Assembly (NCBI RefSeq): GCF_000377565.1
Contig: NZ_KB898355.1
Coordinates: 496,001-560,000 of the forward strand
Direction of reading: 5' to 3'
Length of the DNA: 64,000 bases
Source of the DNA: Rhizobium sp. 2MFCol3.1
GTDB lineage: Bacteria; Pseudomonadota; Alphaproteobacteria; Rhizobiales; Rhizobiaceae
Shown: positions 1-8,501 of the stretch, piece after piece
Layout of the letters: each line of letters starts with the position of its first letter
Numbering within the stretch: the stretch's first letter is position 1
Notes under the pieces: generated by a model
What the model saw: the letters and a program-made list of their open reading frames with translations, nothing else
The model's database searches: none
Told to the model about the DNA's origin: nothing
Program-made: the position numbers and the translations under genes

Positions 1-987
1 CAGACGGAAGTGCGCGCCCGCGTCAGCGGCATCCTGTTGAAGCGCAATTTCGTCGAAGGCGCCCAGGTCAAGGCCGGCGACGTGCTGTTTCTCCTCGATC
101 CCGCACCCTATGAAGCCGCGCTGATGCAGGCTCAGGCAGGGCTCAAGCAGGCACAGGCACAGCTCAGCCAGGGTATCCGCGAAGAAAAGCGCAACATCAG
201 CCTCTTCGACCAGAAGGTCGGCAGCCAGAAAAGCCGCGACGATGCGGTTTCTGCGCGCGAACTTGCCGAAGCAGCCGTCGCTTCCGCCGAAGCGCAGGTC
301 AAGACCGCCGAGCTCAATCTCGGCTACACCAAGGTAACCGCTCCGATCAGCGGCATCACCAGCCTCGAGCAAATGTCCGAAGGCAGCCTGATCAGCACCG
401 ATTCAAGCTTGCTGACCAACATCACCCAGCTGGACCCCGTTTACGTCAACTTTTCATTCTCGGATTCCGAGGCGCGCGAAGTCCGCCATCTGATTGATTT
501 GATGAAAGCGAAGGGCCAGGAGCAGAAGCTGCGCGTCAAGCTCACCTTCGGCGATGGTTCGACCTATGACCACGAAGGCGTCGTCGATTTCACCTCGGCG
601 ACCGTCGACGTCAACACGGGCACCATCCAGGCCCGCGCGATCATCGACAATCCGGATCGTCAGCTCATCCCCGGCCAGTTCGTGCGCGCGACGGTGAGTG
701 GTGTGACCGCAGATGACGCGATCGTCATTCCAGAGGTGGCACTGCTGCAGGGGCCGCAGGGTCAGTTCGTCTACACCGTCGGCAAGGACGGTAAGGCGAA
801 GATCAATGCGGTCACGCTTGGCCAGAAGGTCGGCGGCAACTGGATCGTCAATTCGGGCCTCGAGGCTGGCGACCAGCTGATCACCGAAGGCGTCATCAAG
901 GTACGCCCGGGCTCGGCCGTCAACGCAACGGCTGAAGCGGCCGCGGCCGATGCCGGCAAGGGCACGAAAGAGACGGCGGCCAACTGA
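1..987 (+). CDS. RND efflux periplasmic adaptor (membrane fusion protein), 5' partial
   Basis: Adaptor subunit that links an inner-membrane RND pump to an outer-membrane channel. The frame is open from base 1 ([10 protein letters not shown]), so the signal peptide and first part of the lipoyl domain lie outside the window; 328 residues are visible. A long Ala/Gln/Glu-rich coiled-coil hairpin (about residues 35-110) is followed by the second lipoyl half with [14 protein letters not shown], then beta-barrel and membrane-proximal domains, as in AcrA/HlyD-type adaptors. Its TGA overlaps the ATG of the pump gene by one base, implying translational coupling. The substrate cannot be read from the sequence. 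Confidence 0.93.
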   Translation, partial: QTEVRARVSGILLKRNFVEGAQVKAGDVLFLLDPAPYEAALMQAQAGLKQAQAQLSQGIREEKRNISLFDQKVGSQKSRDDAVSARELAEAAVASAEAQVKTAELNLGYTKVTAPISGITSLEQMSEGSLISTDSSLLTNITQLDPVYVNFSFSDSEAREVRHLIDLMKAKGQEQKLRVKLTFGDGSTYDHEGVVDFTSATVDVNTGTIQARAIIDNPDRQLIPGQFVRATVSGVTADDAIVIPEVALLQGPQGQFVYTVGKDGKAKINAVTLGQKVGGNWIVNSGLEAGDQLITEGVIKVRPGSAVNATAEAAAADAGKGTKETAAN

Positions 988-3900
988 TGGGTAACAGGTT
1001 CTTTATCGACCGTCCGGTCTTCGCGGCGGTCATTTCCATTGTCATCGTTCTGGCGGGCCTTTTGGCCCTGCGGGCGCTGCCGATCGCGCAGTATCCGGAA
1101 CTGGTGCCGCCTCAGGTCGTCGTGACCGCTAGCTATCCCGGCGCCAGCGCCGAGACGGTCGCACAGACGGTCGCGGCTCCGCTGGAACAGCAGATCAACG
1201 GCGTCGAAAACATGCTCTACATGCAATCGACGAACTCCAACAGCGGCACCATGCAGATCACGGTGACGTTCGCGCTTGGCACCGACCCGGACCAGGCCGC
1301 GATCAACGTCAACAACCGTGTTCAGCGTGCAACCTCCACCCTGCCGCAGGAAGTCACCCGTCAGGGTGTCGTTGTCGCCAAGCGCTCGAACTCCATTCTG
1401 GCGTTCGTGGCGATGTTCTCCAACAACACGCAGTATGACCGCGCCTATGTCGGCAACTATGCGCTTCTGAACGTCATCGACGATCTCAAGCGCCTTCCCG
1501 GCATCGGCGACGTCAATGTGTTGGGTGATATCGACTACTCAATGCGTGTCTGGCTGCGGCCCGACAAGATGGCCCAGTACGGCCTGACGCCGAGCGACGT
1601 GTCGACAGCCATCCAGGAGCAGAACTCCCAGTTTGCGGCAGGCCGTTTCGGCGATCAGCCGAGCGCAACCGGCCAGCCCTTCACCTACAGCGTCTCGACA
1701 CAGGGTCGTCTGACGGATCCAGAAGCGTTCGGAAACATCATCCTGCGCTCGACCAGCAACGCGGCGACGCTGCGGCTGAAGGATGTCGCGCGCATCGAGC
1801 TTGGCACCAAGAGCTACGCGGTGCAGAGCAGCCTCAATGGCACTCCGGCCGTTCCGATCGCGATCTACCTGCAGCCGGGCGCCAACGCGCTGAACACCAT
1901 GGAAGCGCTTTCGACGCGCTTGGCTGAGCTGAAGAAGTCGTTCCCTGATGGTATCGACTATCGTATCCCCTACGATACGACGAAGTTCATCCAGGTCTCG
2001 ATCGAGGAAGTCATTCACACCTTCTTCGAGGCGATCGCGCTCGTCGTGATCGTGGTGTTCCTGTTCCTGCAGAACTGGCGGGCAACGCTCATCCCTGTGA
2101 TCGCGGTTCCGATCTCGATCATCGGCACCTTTGCCGGCATGTATCTGCTGGGCTTCTCCATCAACCTGCTGACATTGTTCGGTCTGGTGCTTGCGATCGG
2201 TATCGTCGTGGACGACGCGATCGTGGTTCTCGAGAACGTCGAACGCCTGATGACGGTGGACAAGCTGTCGCCCAAAGATGCGGCGATCAAGGCCATGGGC
2301 GAAGTCACGGGGCCGGTCATCGCGATCGTGCTCGTGCTCTGCTCGGTCTTTATCCCGGTCTCGTTCGTGGGCGGGCTTGCGGGCCAGATGTACAAGCAGT
2401 TCGCCGTCACGATCGCGATCTCGGTCATCCTGTCGGGTATCGTGGCTCTGACGCTGACGCCGGCCCTTTGCGGCCTGATCCTGAAGCCCGGACACCACGA
2501 ACCAGCGCTGCCGTTTCGCGTCTTCAACCGTGCTTTCGAGCGGCTGACATCGGGATACACGGCGGGCGTCCGCTTCTTCGTCAAGCGCTTTGCGATCGGC
2601 CTCGTGCTCGTCGGCGCCATGCTTGGCGCGACCGGCTACCTCTTCTACACCATCCCGGGGTCGCTGGTTCCCAACGAAGACCAGGGTTGGGTATTGCAGG
2701 TCGCCGTACTTCCGCCGGCAGCAGCCCTTCCGCGCACCGAAGCGGTCATGAACAAGGTGGTCGAAAACACCTCGAAGCTTGACGGCGTTCACGACGTCTT
2801 CGCGGTCTCCGGCTTCGATATCCTGGCCGGCGGCATCAAGAGCAGCGCCGGCGTGTCCTTCATCATCCTCGATGACTGGAAGGAACGCACGACCCCGGCA
2901 CTCGACGCCCGCAACATGGCCGGGCCGATCATCGGCGCCAACAGCGGCATCAAGGACGGCATGGTTCTCGCCTTCAACCCGCCGCCGATCCAGGGCTTGA
3001 GCACCACGGGTGGCTTCGAAGCCTATGTTCAGGACCGTGGCGGCAACGGCATCGCGAACCTTGCCGAACAGGCGAATGCTCTCGTGGCCGCGGCCTCGAA
3101 GCGCCCTGAACTGACCGCCGTGCGCACCACCTTCGATGCCAGCGTTCCGCAATATCATGCGGATCTCGATCGCGAGAAGGCAAAGGCGCTCGACGTGCCG
3201 ATCGACACCGTGTTCGATGCGATGCAGGCCACGTTCGGTAGCCTCTATGTCAACGACTTCACGCTCTATGGCCGCAACTACCAGGTCAATCTGCAGTCGG
3301 AATCGGCCTTCCGGCAATCGCCTGACGATCTCCGCCAGGTGTTTGTCCGCTCGACCAATGGCAGCATGATCCCGCTGGATGCGCTGGTGAAGGTCACGCG
3401 TATCATCGGCCCCGACCAGGTCGAACGCTTCAACGCGTTCAACTCGGCCAAGGTGACCGGCAACCCGGCTCCTGGCTATACGTCGGGCGACGCCATCCGC
3501 GCACTGCAGGAGGTCGCCAGCGAGACCTTGCCGCCAAGCTACCAGATCGCCTGGACAGGCTCGGCCTACCAGGAACTGGCAACGGGTGGCGCGGGAACGC
3601 AGGCGATGCTCTTCGGCATCATCATGGTGTTCCTGATCCTGGCTGCTCAGTACGAGAAGTGGACGCTGCCGCTCGCGGTCATCACCGCCATCCCGTTCGC
3701 GCTGTTCGGGGCGTTGCTCGCAACGATGCTGCGCGGGCTCACCAACGACGTCTACTTCCAGATCGGCATGGTCACGCTGATCGGTCTGGCCGCCAAGAAC
3801 GCGATTCTCATCGTCGAGTTTGCCGTTCTGAAGCGCCACGAGGGGCTGTCGGCCGGCGAGGCTGCGATCGAAGCCGCCCGCCTGCGTTTCCGCCCGATCG

Positions 3901-4139
3901 TGATGACGTCGCTGGCATTCATCCTGGGTGTCGTGCCGCTGGCCATCAGCACGGGTGCGGGCTCGGCCAGCCGTCACGCCATCGGTACCGGCGTTATCGG
4001 GGGCATGCTCGCGGCGACGTTCATCGCGACCTTCTTCATCCCGATGTTCTACCGCCTGATCGCCTGGAAGGCGCCGAAGCCTGCGGATAGCCCGCAAGCG
4101 GCTCACGGCAACAACCCGGCGATCGTTCCCGGCGAGTAA
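987..4139 (+). CDS. RND (HAE1/AcrB-type) multidrug efflux permease
   Basis: Proton-driven inner-membrane pump of 1050 residues, the normal length for HAE1 transporters. It begins with the typical [17 protein letters not shown] helix, has a large periplasmic loop, a TM block around 335-480 and a second one around 865-1030. The proton-relay residues are present: the Asp pair in IVVDDAIVV (residues 409-410) and Lys in [13 protein letters not shown] (about residue 937). It pairs with the adaptor just upstream; no outer-membrane channel gene follows, so an unlinked TolC-like partner is likely. A strong hairpin follows the stop codon. BepE/AcrB-like; drug range unknown. Confidence 0.96.
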   Translation: MGNRFFIDRPVFAAVISIVIVLAGLLALRALPIAQYPELVPPQVVVTASYPGASAETVAQTVAAPLEQQINGVENMLYMQSTNSNSGTMQITVTFALGTDPDQAAINVNNRVQRATSTLPQEVTRQGVVVAKRSNSILAFVAMFSNNTQYDRAYVGNYALLNVIDDLKRLPGIGDVNVLGDIDYSMRVWLRPDKMAQYGLTPSDVSTAIQEQNSQFAAGRFGDQPSATGQPFTYSVSTQGRLTDPEAFGNIILRSTSNAATLRLKDVARIELGTKSYAVQSSLNGTPAVPIAIYLQPGANALNTMEALSTRLAELKKSFPDGIDYRIPYDTTKFIQVSIEEVIHTFFEAIALVVIVVFLFLQNWRATLIPVIAVPISIIGTFAGMYLLGFSINLLTLFGLVLAIGIVVDDAIVVLENVERLMTVDKLSPKDAAIKAMGEVTGPVIAIVLVLCSVFIPVSFVGGLAGQMYKQFAVTIAISVILSGIVALTLTPALCGLILKPGHHEPALPFRVFNRAFERLTSGYTAGVRFFVKRFAIGLVLVGAMLGATGYLFYTIPGSLVPNEDQGWVLQVAVLPPAAALPRTEAVMNKVVENTSKLDGVHDVFAVSGFDILAGGIKSSAGVSFIILDDWKERTTPALDARNMAGPIIGANSGIKDGMVLAFNPPPIQGLSTTGGFEAYVQDRGGNGIANLAEQANALVAAASKRPELTAVRTTFDASVPQYHADLDREKAKALDVPIDTVFDAMQATFGSLYVNDFTLYGRNYQVNLQSESAFRQSPDDLRQVFVRSTNGSMIPLDALVKVTRIIGPDQVERFNAFNSAKVTGNPAPGYTSGDAIRALQEVASETLPPSYQIAWTGSAYQELATGGAGTQAMLFGIIMVFLILAAQYEKWTLPLAVITAIPFALFGALLATMLRGLTNDVYFQIGMVTLIGLAAKNAILIVEFAVLKRHEGLSAGEAAIEAARLRFRPIVMTSLAFILGVVPLAISTGAGSASRHAIGTGVIGGMLAATFIATFFIPMFYRLIAWKAPKPADSPQAAHGNNPAIVPGE

Positions 4140-4158
4140 AAAGCGGTCTTTCGAACAG

Positions 4159-4193
4159 CGGGCCGGCGCGGACATGATGTCCACGCCGGCCCG
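4159..4193 (+). terminator. Hairpin after the RND operon
   Basis: Ten-base perfect arms (CGGGCCGGCG with CGCCGGCCCG) extend, after one C/A mismatch, into five more pairs (GGACA with TGTCC) around a TGA loop. It lies 20 bases past the pump stop codon. There is no clean U-run, so it may act as a weak terminator or an mRNA 3' stabiliser. Confidence 0.6.
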
Positions 4194-4259
4194 AACTGTT
4201 TCTGGGCCTGAACCATTTCTGGGGTGGAGCGAACGTGCGACTGGGGTGTGCGGATCTTC

Positions 4260-4277
4260 TTAACGCCGCAACGTTAA
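4260..4277. promoter_or_regulatory. Inverted repeat TTAACG-N6-CGTTAA
   Basis: Perfect 6-bp arms spaced by six bases, ending 42 bases before the ATG of the exported protein gene. Position and symmetry would suit a dimeric regulator, but no family can be named. Confidence 0.3.
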
Positions 4278-4319
4278 TATGCGCCCGCACACATGTTCTC
4301 TAACCCCCAGGGACTTTAC

Positions 4320-4814
4320 ATGAAGACGATTATCGTCGGGGCGCTTCTTGCCGCCCTCATACCCGGCATCAGCCAGGCCAAGACGCTTGCATTCCCGAGC
4401 GACGCGCCCATCGCGCAGATCGCCATTCCCGACAGCTGGGAACCCGAGGAAACCGAAACCGGTATTCAGGCAACCTCCGATGACTCGGCCATCTATCTCT
4501 CGATCGACGTCGCGGACGAGAAGAGCACGGACAAGGTCATCGACGACGCCATCGCCTTTCTCCAGAAGAACGGCGTGAAGGTCGACGGCTCGACACAGAA
4601 GAAGTCCGACGAGCCGATCAACGGCATGGACATGACCAACTTCGACTGGACCGGCACCGACAATGACGGCGCTGTCAACATCGGCCTCTCGCTGCTCTCG
4701 CCGAAACCAGGCAAGCTCCTCGTCATCACCTATTGGGGATCGCAGGGAACGCAGGAGGCGCATGGGCCTGAACTCCAGGCGATCATTAGCTCCCTGAAAC
4801 CCGCAGCCGAGTAA
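4320..4814 (+). CDS. Small exported protein of unknown function
   Basis: A 164-residue protein that I do not recognise. The start at 4320 is chosen over an in-frame ATG at 4293 because CAGGGA sits 7-8 bases upstream and the protein then opens with a clean Sec signal peptide, MKTIIVGALLAALIPGISQA, before KTLAFPSD. The mature part (about 144 residues) is acidic and probably beta-rich, containing IPDSWEPEETETGIQATS and a closing ISSLKPAAE. This resembles small periplasmic proteins of alphaproteobacteria with no assigned role. It is likely single-gene, with an inverted repeat upstream and a hairpin downstream. Confidence 0.8.
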   Translation: MKTIIVGALLAALIPGISQAKTLAFPSDAPIAQIAIPDSWEPEETETGIQATSDDSAIYLSIDVADEKSTDKVIDDAIAFLQKNGVKVDGSTQKKSDEPINGMDMTNFDWTGTDNDGAVNIGLSLLSPKPGKLLVITYWGSQGTQEAHGPELQAIISSLKPAAE

Positions 4815-4823
4815 TATTTCGCG

Positions 4824-4842
4824 GGCACGGCTCTGCCGTGCC
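4824..4842 (+). terminator. Short GC hairpin between two exported-protein genes
   Basis: GGCACGGC-TCT-GCCGTGCC, an 8-bp perfect stem with a three-base loop, 10 bases after the upstream stop codon. It is followed by a pyrimidine stretch without a true T-run, so termination would be weak. Confidence 0.5.
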
Positions 4843-4864
4843 TGCCTTTGCCCCCGAGGTCACC

Positions 4865-5290
4865 GTGCGCTTCTTCAAATCATGTCTTATTCTGTCGCTC
4901 GCTGCGTTGTCGGCCGCGAGCCCGTCATGGGCCGACTCGTACAAGGCTGTCAGCAACACCGCCATGTCCGTCACAGGCGACATCTCGATGGACGACTTCA
5001 GCATCACCTTTGAAACGGGTGACGAGCTTTCGTTTTCCAACCTGGTCGCCGATCACTTCATGGTCGACGGCGAGCGTGTACCGGCCTCCGTCTATCGCGT
5101 GGCCGATCCTTCCGACCCCGAATTGCTGAACGGTAATCGTCTCTGCGGCTCCGGTCCGGTCACCTATGTCGCAAATTGGTCCGCTGGCGATGGCTTGTCC
5201 GCGATCGCGGTGTTCACCGGTCGTCATGCGCCGAAGAGCTCCGACGAAATGTGCGCGTCCTATACGTTCGAGGACGGCGTCGAGGAGTAA
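4865..5290 (+). CDS. Small exported protein of unknown function
   Basis: About 141 residues from a GTG start at 4865, chosen because CGAGGT lies just upstream and the product then starts with a signal peptide (VRFFKSCLILSLAALSAASPSWA, seen in pieces) cleaved before DSYKAVSN. A longer version from GTG 4838 would begin inside the preceding hairpin. The mature part carries two Cys that could form a disulfide (in NRLCGSGP and DEMCASY) and reads like a small beta-sandwich; no family is recognised. It is on the same strand as the preceding exported protein, 50 bases away. Confidence 0.75.
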   Translation: MRFFKSCLILSLAALSAASPSWADSYKAVSNTAMSVTGDISMDDFSITFETGDELSFSNLVADHFMVDGERVPASVYRVADPSDPELLNGNRLCGSGPVTYVANWSAGDGLSAIAVFTGRHAPKSSDEMCASYTFEDGVEE

Positions 5291-5305
5291 GCGCGCTGAC
5301 GCTGC

Positions 5306-5578
5306 CTAAAGCGAAACGGGGGCGGCGGGCACCACGTCATACGGCACCTTGGCTTCATCGGCCGCGGCGATAAAGGCGAGGCGCGCATCTTCAGGCGACG
5401 CCTTGCCGATCGCGACGCCGTCACACACTTCCAAAGCGGAAAAATAGGCCTTGCCTTCGGCGACCGGCCAAGCGGTGAAAAGCAGTTTCAGCGCTTCGCG
5501 GGTACTCGTGACCGTATAAACGGCGCCGCTGCGCCGACAGGCGATCAAGACGGGGATCAACCATGGTCTCGTGTCCAA
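5306..5578 (-). CDS. DUF982 domain protein
   Basis: A 90-residue cytoplasmic protein matching the DUF982 pattern: an opening W-x-P-V block, R/T..S..EAL..L...WP around residues 25-40, a central Cys (EVCDGVAIG), and the closing ARLAFIAAADEA helix. The family is common, often in many copies, in Rhizobiales and has no known function. The TTG start at 5578 is supported by GAGGGG eight bases upstream. It is convergent with the exported-protein gene, 15 bases away. Confidence 0.8.
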   Translation of the reverse strand: MDTRPWLIPVLIACRRSGAVYTVTSTREALKLLFTAWPVAEGKAYFSALEVCDGVAIGKASPEDARLAFIAAADEAKVPYDVVPAAPVSL

Positions 5579-5695
5579 CGCTCATACCCCTCGAAGCGCG
5601 TTTGATTGGCGGCAGCCGTGCAAGGTTGCCACCGCGCCGTTAACATATAGTATGTTCTTTATGCATCAAGCATGGGCGCTTCGGTACCGCGCATG

Positions 5696-5725
5696 AAAAA
5701 ACCCGGTGCGAGGGGCTGCACCGGG
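5696..5725 (-). terminator. Rho-independent terminator (minus strand)
   Basis: CCCGGTGC and GCACCGGG form a perfect 8-bp stem around an 8-base loop. Read on the minus strand it is followed by six T; on the plus strand CTTTT follows, so it could act both ways. It lies about 150 bases beyond the stop codon of the minus-strand gene at 5877, with no gene between. Confidence 0.75.
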
Positions 5726-5876
5726 CTTTTGGTTGGACTGCATTGGGCTTGCTGATCCAGCAACGCGGATTTCAATACGTTGCGCAGATAAAACCCTTCA
5801 GCTGCGAAAAGGTTCCCAAAGAATTTCGAGCGCAATTCTTGCTGATCGTCGGGTTAGCGAAGGAACGGGAGGCCCG

Positions 5877-6101
5877 TTATTCCTCGGCAACGCCGTTCAT
5901 CAGCCCGTCGAATACTTCGAGCATGGCGTCGGCAATCGCCTGGCCGAGTGCATTGCCGGCCTGACCAATCTCCGTGTCGTCCATGTCACGGGCAGCAAGC
6001 GCAAGGGCGGTGCCCTGTTCGCTGACGATCAGCTTGGCGCGTTCGATCGCCCAAAGCGAGAAGTCGTTGCGGTTGTCGATCGTTATGGTTTCCGGTTCCA
6101 T
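5877..6101 (-). CDS. Small acidic protein of unknown function
   Basis: A 74-residue, strongly acidic, Ala-rich helical protein: MEPETITIDNRNDF, then two helices ending MLEVFDGLMNGVAEE. The ATG at 6101 is preferred over a TTG two codons upstream because GAGAGG lies eight bases before it. It has no signal peptide or membrane segment. The pattern resembles small conserved proteins of Rhizobiaceae without assigned function. A terminator lies 150 bases downstream. Confidence 0.6.
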   Translation of the reverse strand: MEPETITIDNRNDFSLWAIERAKLIVSEQGTALALAARDMDDTEIGQAGNALGQAIADAMLEVFDGLMNGVAEE

Positions 6102-6267
6102 GGCCAATTCCTCTCATTCGCTTGCGCGCTTATTAGCCTCTTTGGCGGGAATATCGAAGCACAATCCTCGCTACGGCCACAACGCGCTCAGGTCATGAGT
6201 GGATGGCTGGGTCGACGCTTGCCGCAGCCGCGGCAGGCGAGTGTGCCACATGATAACAGTCGAACCG

Positions 6268-6633
6268 TTAGTTTGGATCGAGGTTTTTCATGCCGCGGCG
6301 CGTATGCCGCAGTTCAACGATCTGGCGCATCTGTGCCAGTCTAAGTTCCAGCGCTGTCCTGTCCATCGACGGGGGCAGCTTGCTGAGTTCATCCGCAAGG
6401 ATATCAATCTCCTTGAGGAGGAACGGTAAATCGAAACCTTCATGTTCCATGTTTTCCGCCATGCCATTCATGCAAGCGATTCTTGCTTGCATCGATTTAC
6501 ATGCTTCGCTGTCACGGCTAGGCGAGTCTCGTTCAACGTTCTTAATATCCAATAAACTATAGCCGTTGGCGTCCCGAAATGACACCTGATAGCTCCAAGA
6601 GAGCACGAACGCGCAGGCTTTCCTACCCGGCAC
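6268..6633 (-). CDS. Hypothetical protein, doubtful start
   Basis: Open frame of up to 121 residues from a GTG. The best protein-like part is the last 64 residues, from the Met at 6462: two amphipathic helices with FLLKEIDILADELSKLPP and ALELRLAQMRQIVELRHT. The N-terminal half is less convincing, the DNA there is more AT-rich than its neighbours, and no clear ribosome-binding site marks any start. It is possibly a real small protein starting near 6462, possibly spurious. Confidence 0.35.
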   Translation of the reverse strand: MPGRKACAFVLSWSYQVSFRDANGYSLLDIKNVERDSPSRDSEACKSMQARIACMNGMAENMEHEGFDLPFLLKEIDILADELSKLPPSMDRTALELRLAQMRQIVELRHTRRGMKNLDPN

Positions 6634-6725
6634 ATGGTCCGTGTTGATAAACGCGTTCGAGCGGCCAAATGTCTCGACCGCTCGACACAGCTGTTCGATT
6701 GTGGAGGGTCGAGGCTGAAGCCGCG

Positions 6726-8501
6726 CTAGTAGACGTCGCGAACGTAGCGCTTCTGGCGCTTCAGTTCGTTGACGTAGGCGCTCGCGGCATCAGCGGAATG
6801 GCCGCCGTGGACGGCGATGATGTCGTGCAAGGCTTGGTCCACGTCGCGCGCCATTCGTGTGGCGTCGCCGCAAACATAGAAATGCCCGCCTTCTTCCAGC
6901 CAGGCGTAGAGCGCCTTGCCGTTCTCGCGCATGCGGGTCTGCACGTAGATCTTTTCCTGCTGGTCGCGGGAAAAGGCCAGATCGAGCCGCGTCAGCAGCC
7001 CGGCGCTGCTCATTGCCGCCAGTTCCTCTTCGTAGATGAAATCGTCGGCCCGGTGCTGGTCGCCGAAGAACAGCCAGTTGCGGCCGGTGGCGCCGCGCGC
7101 GCGGCGCTCCTGCAGGAAGGCCCGGAAGGGAGCGATGCCTGTGCCCGGGCCGACCATGATGACGGGCGCATCATCATCCGATGGAACGCGGAATGCCTTG
7201 TTCTGCGACACGAAGATGCCGGCCATGTCACCCTCGGCCCGGTCCGCCAGATAGGTCGAGCACACGCCGCCATGCTCGCGACCGTTGGTGATATAGCGCA
7301 CGCTGGCGATGGTCAGGTGCACGCGCCCCTCAGCGGCCAGCGGGCTTGAGGAGATCGAATAGGCGCGGTGCTGCAGCGGCTTCAGCAGGCCGACGAAATC
7401 GGCGGCGTTCATGGCGCGCTCCGGCAGCAATTGCAGGAGGTCGAGGCTGTCCTTGCCCCATAGCCAGTTCTCCAGCGCTTCCTTGTCGCCATGGCGCAGG
7501 ATATGGCTGAGCTCCTCATGGCCGGCGCGCCGTTCGATCTCCGCGATGAATTCGCGCGACGGCGTGGAAATCTCGAAGCTAGTCGTCAATTCCTGGCCCA
7601 GCGGCCGGGCGAGGCCGGAAACGGCTGCTTCCGTGTGGGCACCCAGGCGCTCCAGAATGGCCGAAACAAGTGCCGTATTGTTAACCGGCATGACGCCAAG
7701 CGCATCGCCCGCCTCATAGGCCAGTCCGCTATCGCCGAGATCGAACTCGAAATGCCGGATTTCCTTGGCGGATCGGGTACCTGAGAGCACCCGGTTGACG
7801 GCAAGGGTCGAGGGATAAGGCGACTTGCGGTTCCATTGCGATTTCTCGCGGACAGGAAGGGCGGTCGCTTCGGCTGGTGCGGCCGGCTCCGCAGCTCCAC
7901 CTTCGACCACCGCAGCGACCGGCAGGGTCTCGCCCACCCAGGCCGATGCGGCATCCTCGTAATCCACGTCGCAATCGAGGCGGTTCGCCATCCGCTGCGC
8001 GCCGAGCTGTTCCAGACGCGTATCGATCAGCTTGCCCGCCTGGCAGAAGCCATCATAGCCGGTGTCGCCGAGCGCAAGCACACCGAAGTTCATCGCCTCC
8101 AGCCTTGGCGCGCTGTCCGCAGAAAGCGCCTCCCAGAAGAGTTGCGCATTATCCGGCATCTCGCCTTCGCCATAGGTGGAGACAACCACGATCACCCGCT
8201 TCATCGTCGCGAAGCGAGCCATGTCGATATCGTCGAGCGCCTCGACCACCGGCTGCATCCCGGCAGCGCGCGCCGCCGCCGCCGCATCCATGGCCACACC
8301 CTCGGCATTGCCGGTCTGCGTGCCATAGAGGATATGCAGCGGGCTTGAGGCCTGCTGCTGCGGGGCTGTCGCTACGGCGTTGCTGCCGTCGTCACCGATT
8401 GCCAGGCGCGAATGGAGCCCAGCCAGGAAGCCGGAAAGCCAGGCGCGCTGGTCGCCATTGAAGGGGGCGTCTGCGGGGATATAGGGCACTTTCATCGTCA
8501 C
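6726..8501 (-). CDS. CysJ-like diflavin (FMN/FAD, NADPH) reductase
   Basis: A 591-residue soluble electron-transfer flavoprotein with the layout of sulfite reductase alpha subunits. An N-terminal flavodoxin domain (about 55-200) has the FMN loop LYGTQTGNAEG; it is followed by an FAD domain with RAYSISSSP and an NADP domain with GPGTGIAPFRAFLQERR and YVCGD, ending in YVRDVY. No sulfite reductase hemoprotein gene is nearby. Instead the GTG start (8501) overlaps the stop codon of the glutamate-synthase-like gene in a GTGA, with an alternative ATG at 8495. Coupling suggests that it feeds electrons to that enzyme in place of the usual GltD subunit; this is inference. Confidence 0.85.
   Translation of the reverse strand: MTMKVPYIPADAPFNGDQRAWLSGFLAGLHSRLAIGDDGSNAVATAPQQQASSPLHILYGTQTGNAEGVAMDAAAAARAAGMQPVVEALDDIDMARFATMKRVIVVVSTYGEGEMPDNAQLFWEALSADSAPRLEAMNFGVLALGDTGYDGFCQAGKLIDTRLEQLGAQRMANRLDCDVDYEDAASAWVGETLPVAAVVEGGAAEPAAPAEATALPVREKSQWNRKSPYPSTLAVNRVLSGTRSAKEIRHFEFDLGDSGLAYEAGDALGVMPVNNTALVSAILERLGAHTEAAVSGLARPLGQELTTSFEISTPSREFIAEIERRAGHEELSHILRHGDKEALENWLWGKDSLDLLQLLPERAMNAADFVGLLKPLQHRAYSISSSPLAAEGRVHLTIASVRYITNGREHGGVCSTYLADRAEGDMAGIFVSQNKAFRVPSDDDAPVIMVGPGTGIAPFRAFLQERRARGATGRNWLFFGDQHRADDFIYEEELAAMSSAGLLTRLDLAFSRDQQEKIYVQTRMRENGKALYAWLEEGGHFYVCGDATRMARDVDQALHDIIAVHGGHSADAASAYVNELKRQKRYVRDVY

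Noticed and set aside
1539..4184. Long minus-strand open frame (881 codons) opposite the RND pump gene
   Set aside because: Composition is Arg/Asp/Gln-rich and low in hydrophobic residues, typical of the antisense shadow of a GC-rich gene; the plus strand encodes an unmistakable RND pump.
6726..8501. Naming the diflavin reductase cysJ (sulfite reductase alpha subunit)
   Set aside because: The domain layout fits, but no sulfite reductase hemoprotein gene is near and the gene is coupled to a GOGAT-like gene, so the symbol would imply an unsupported role.
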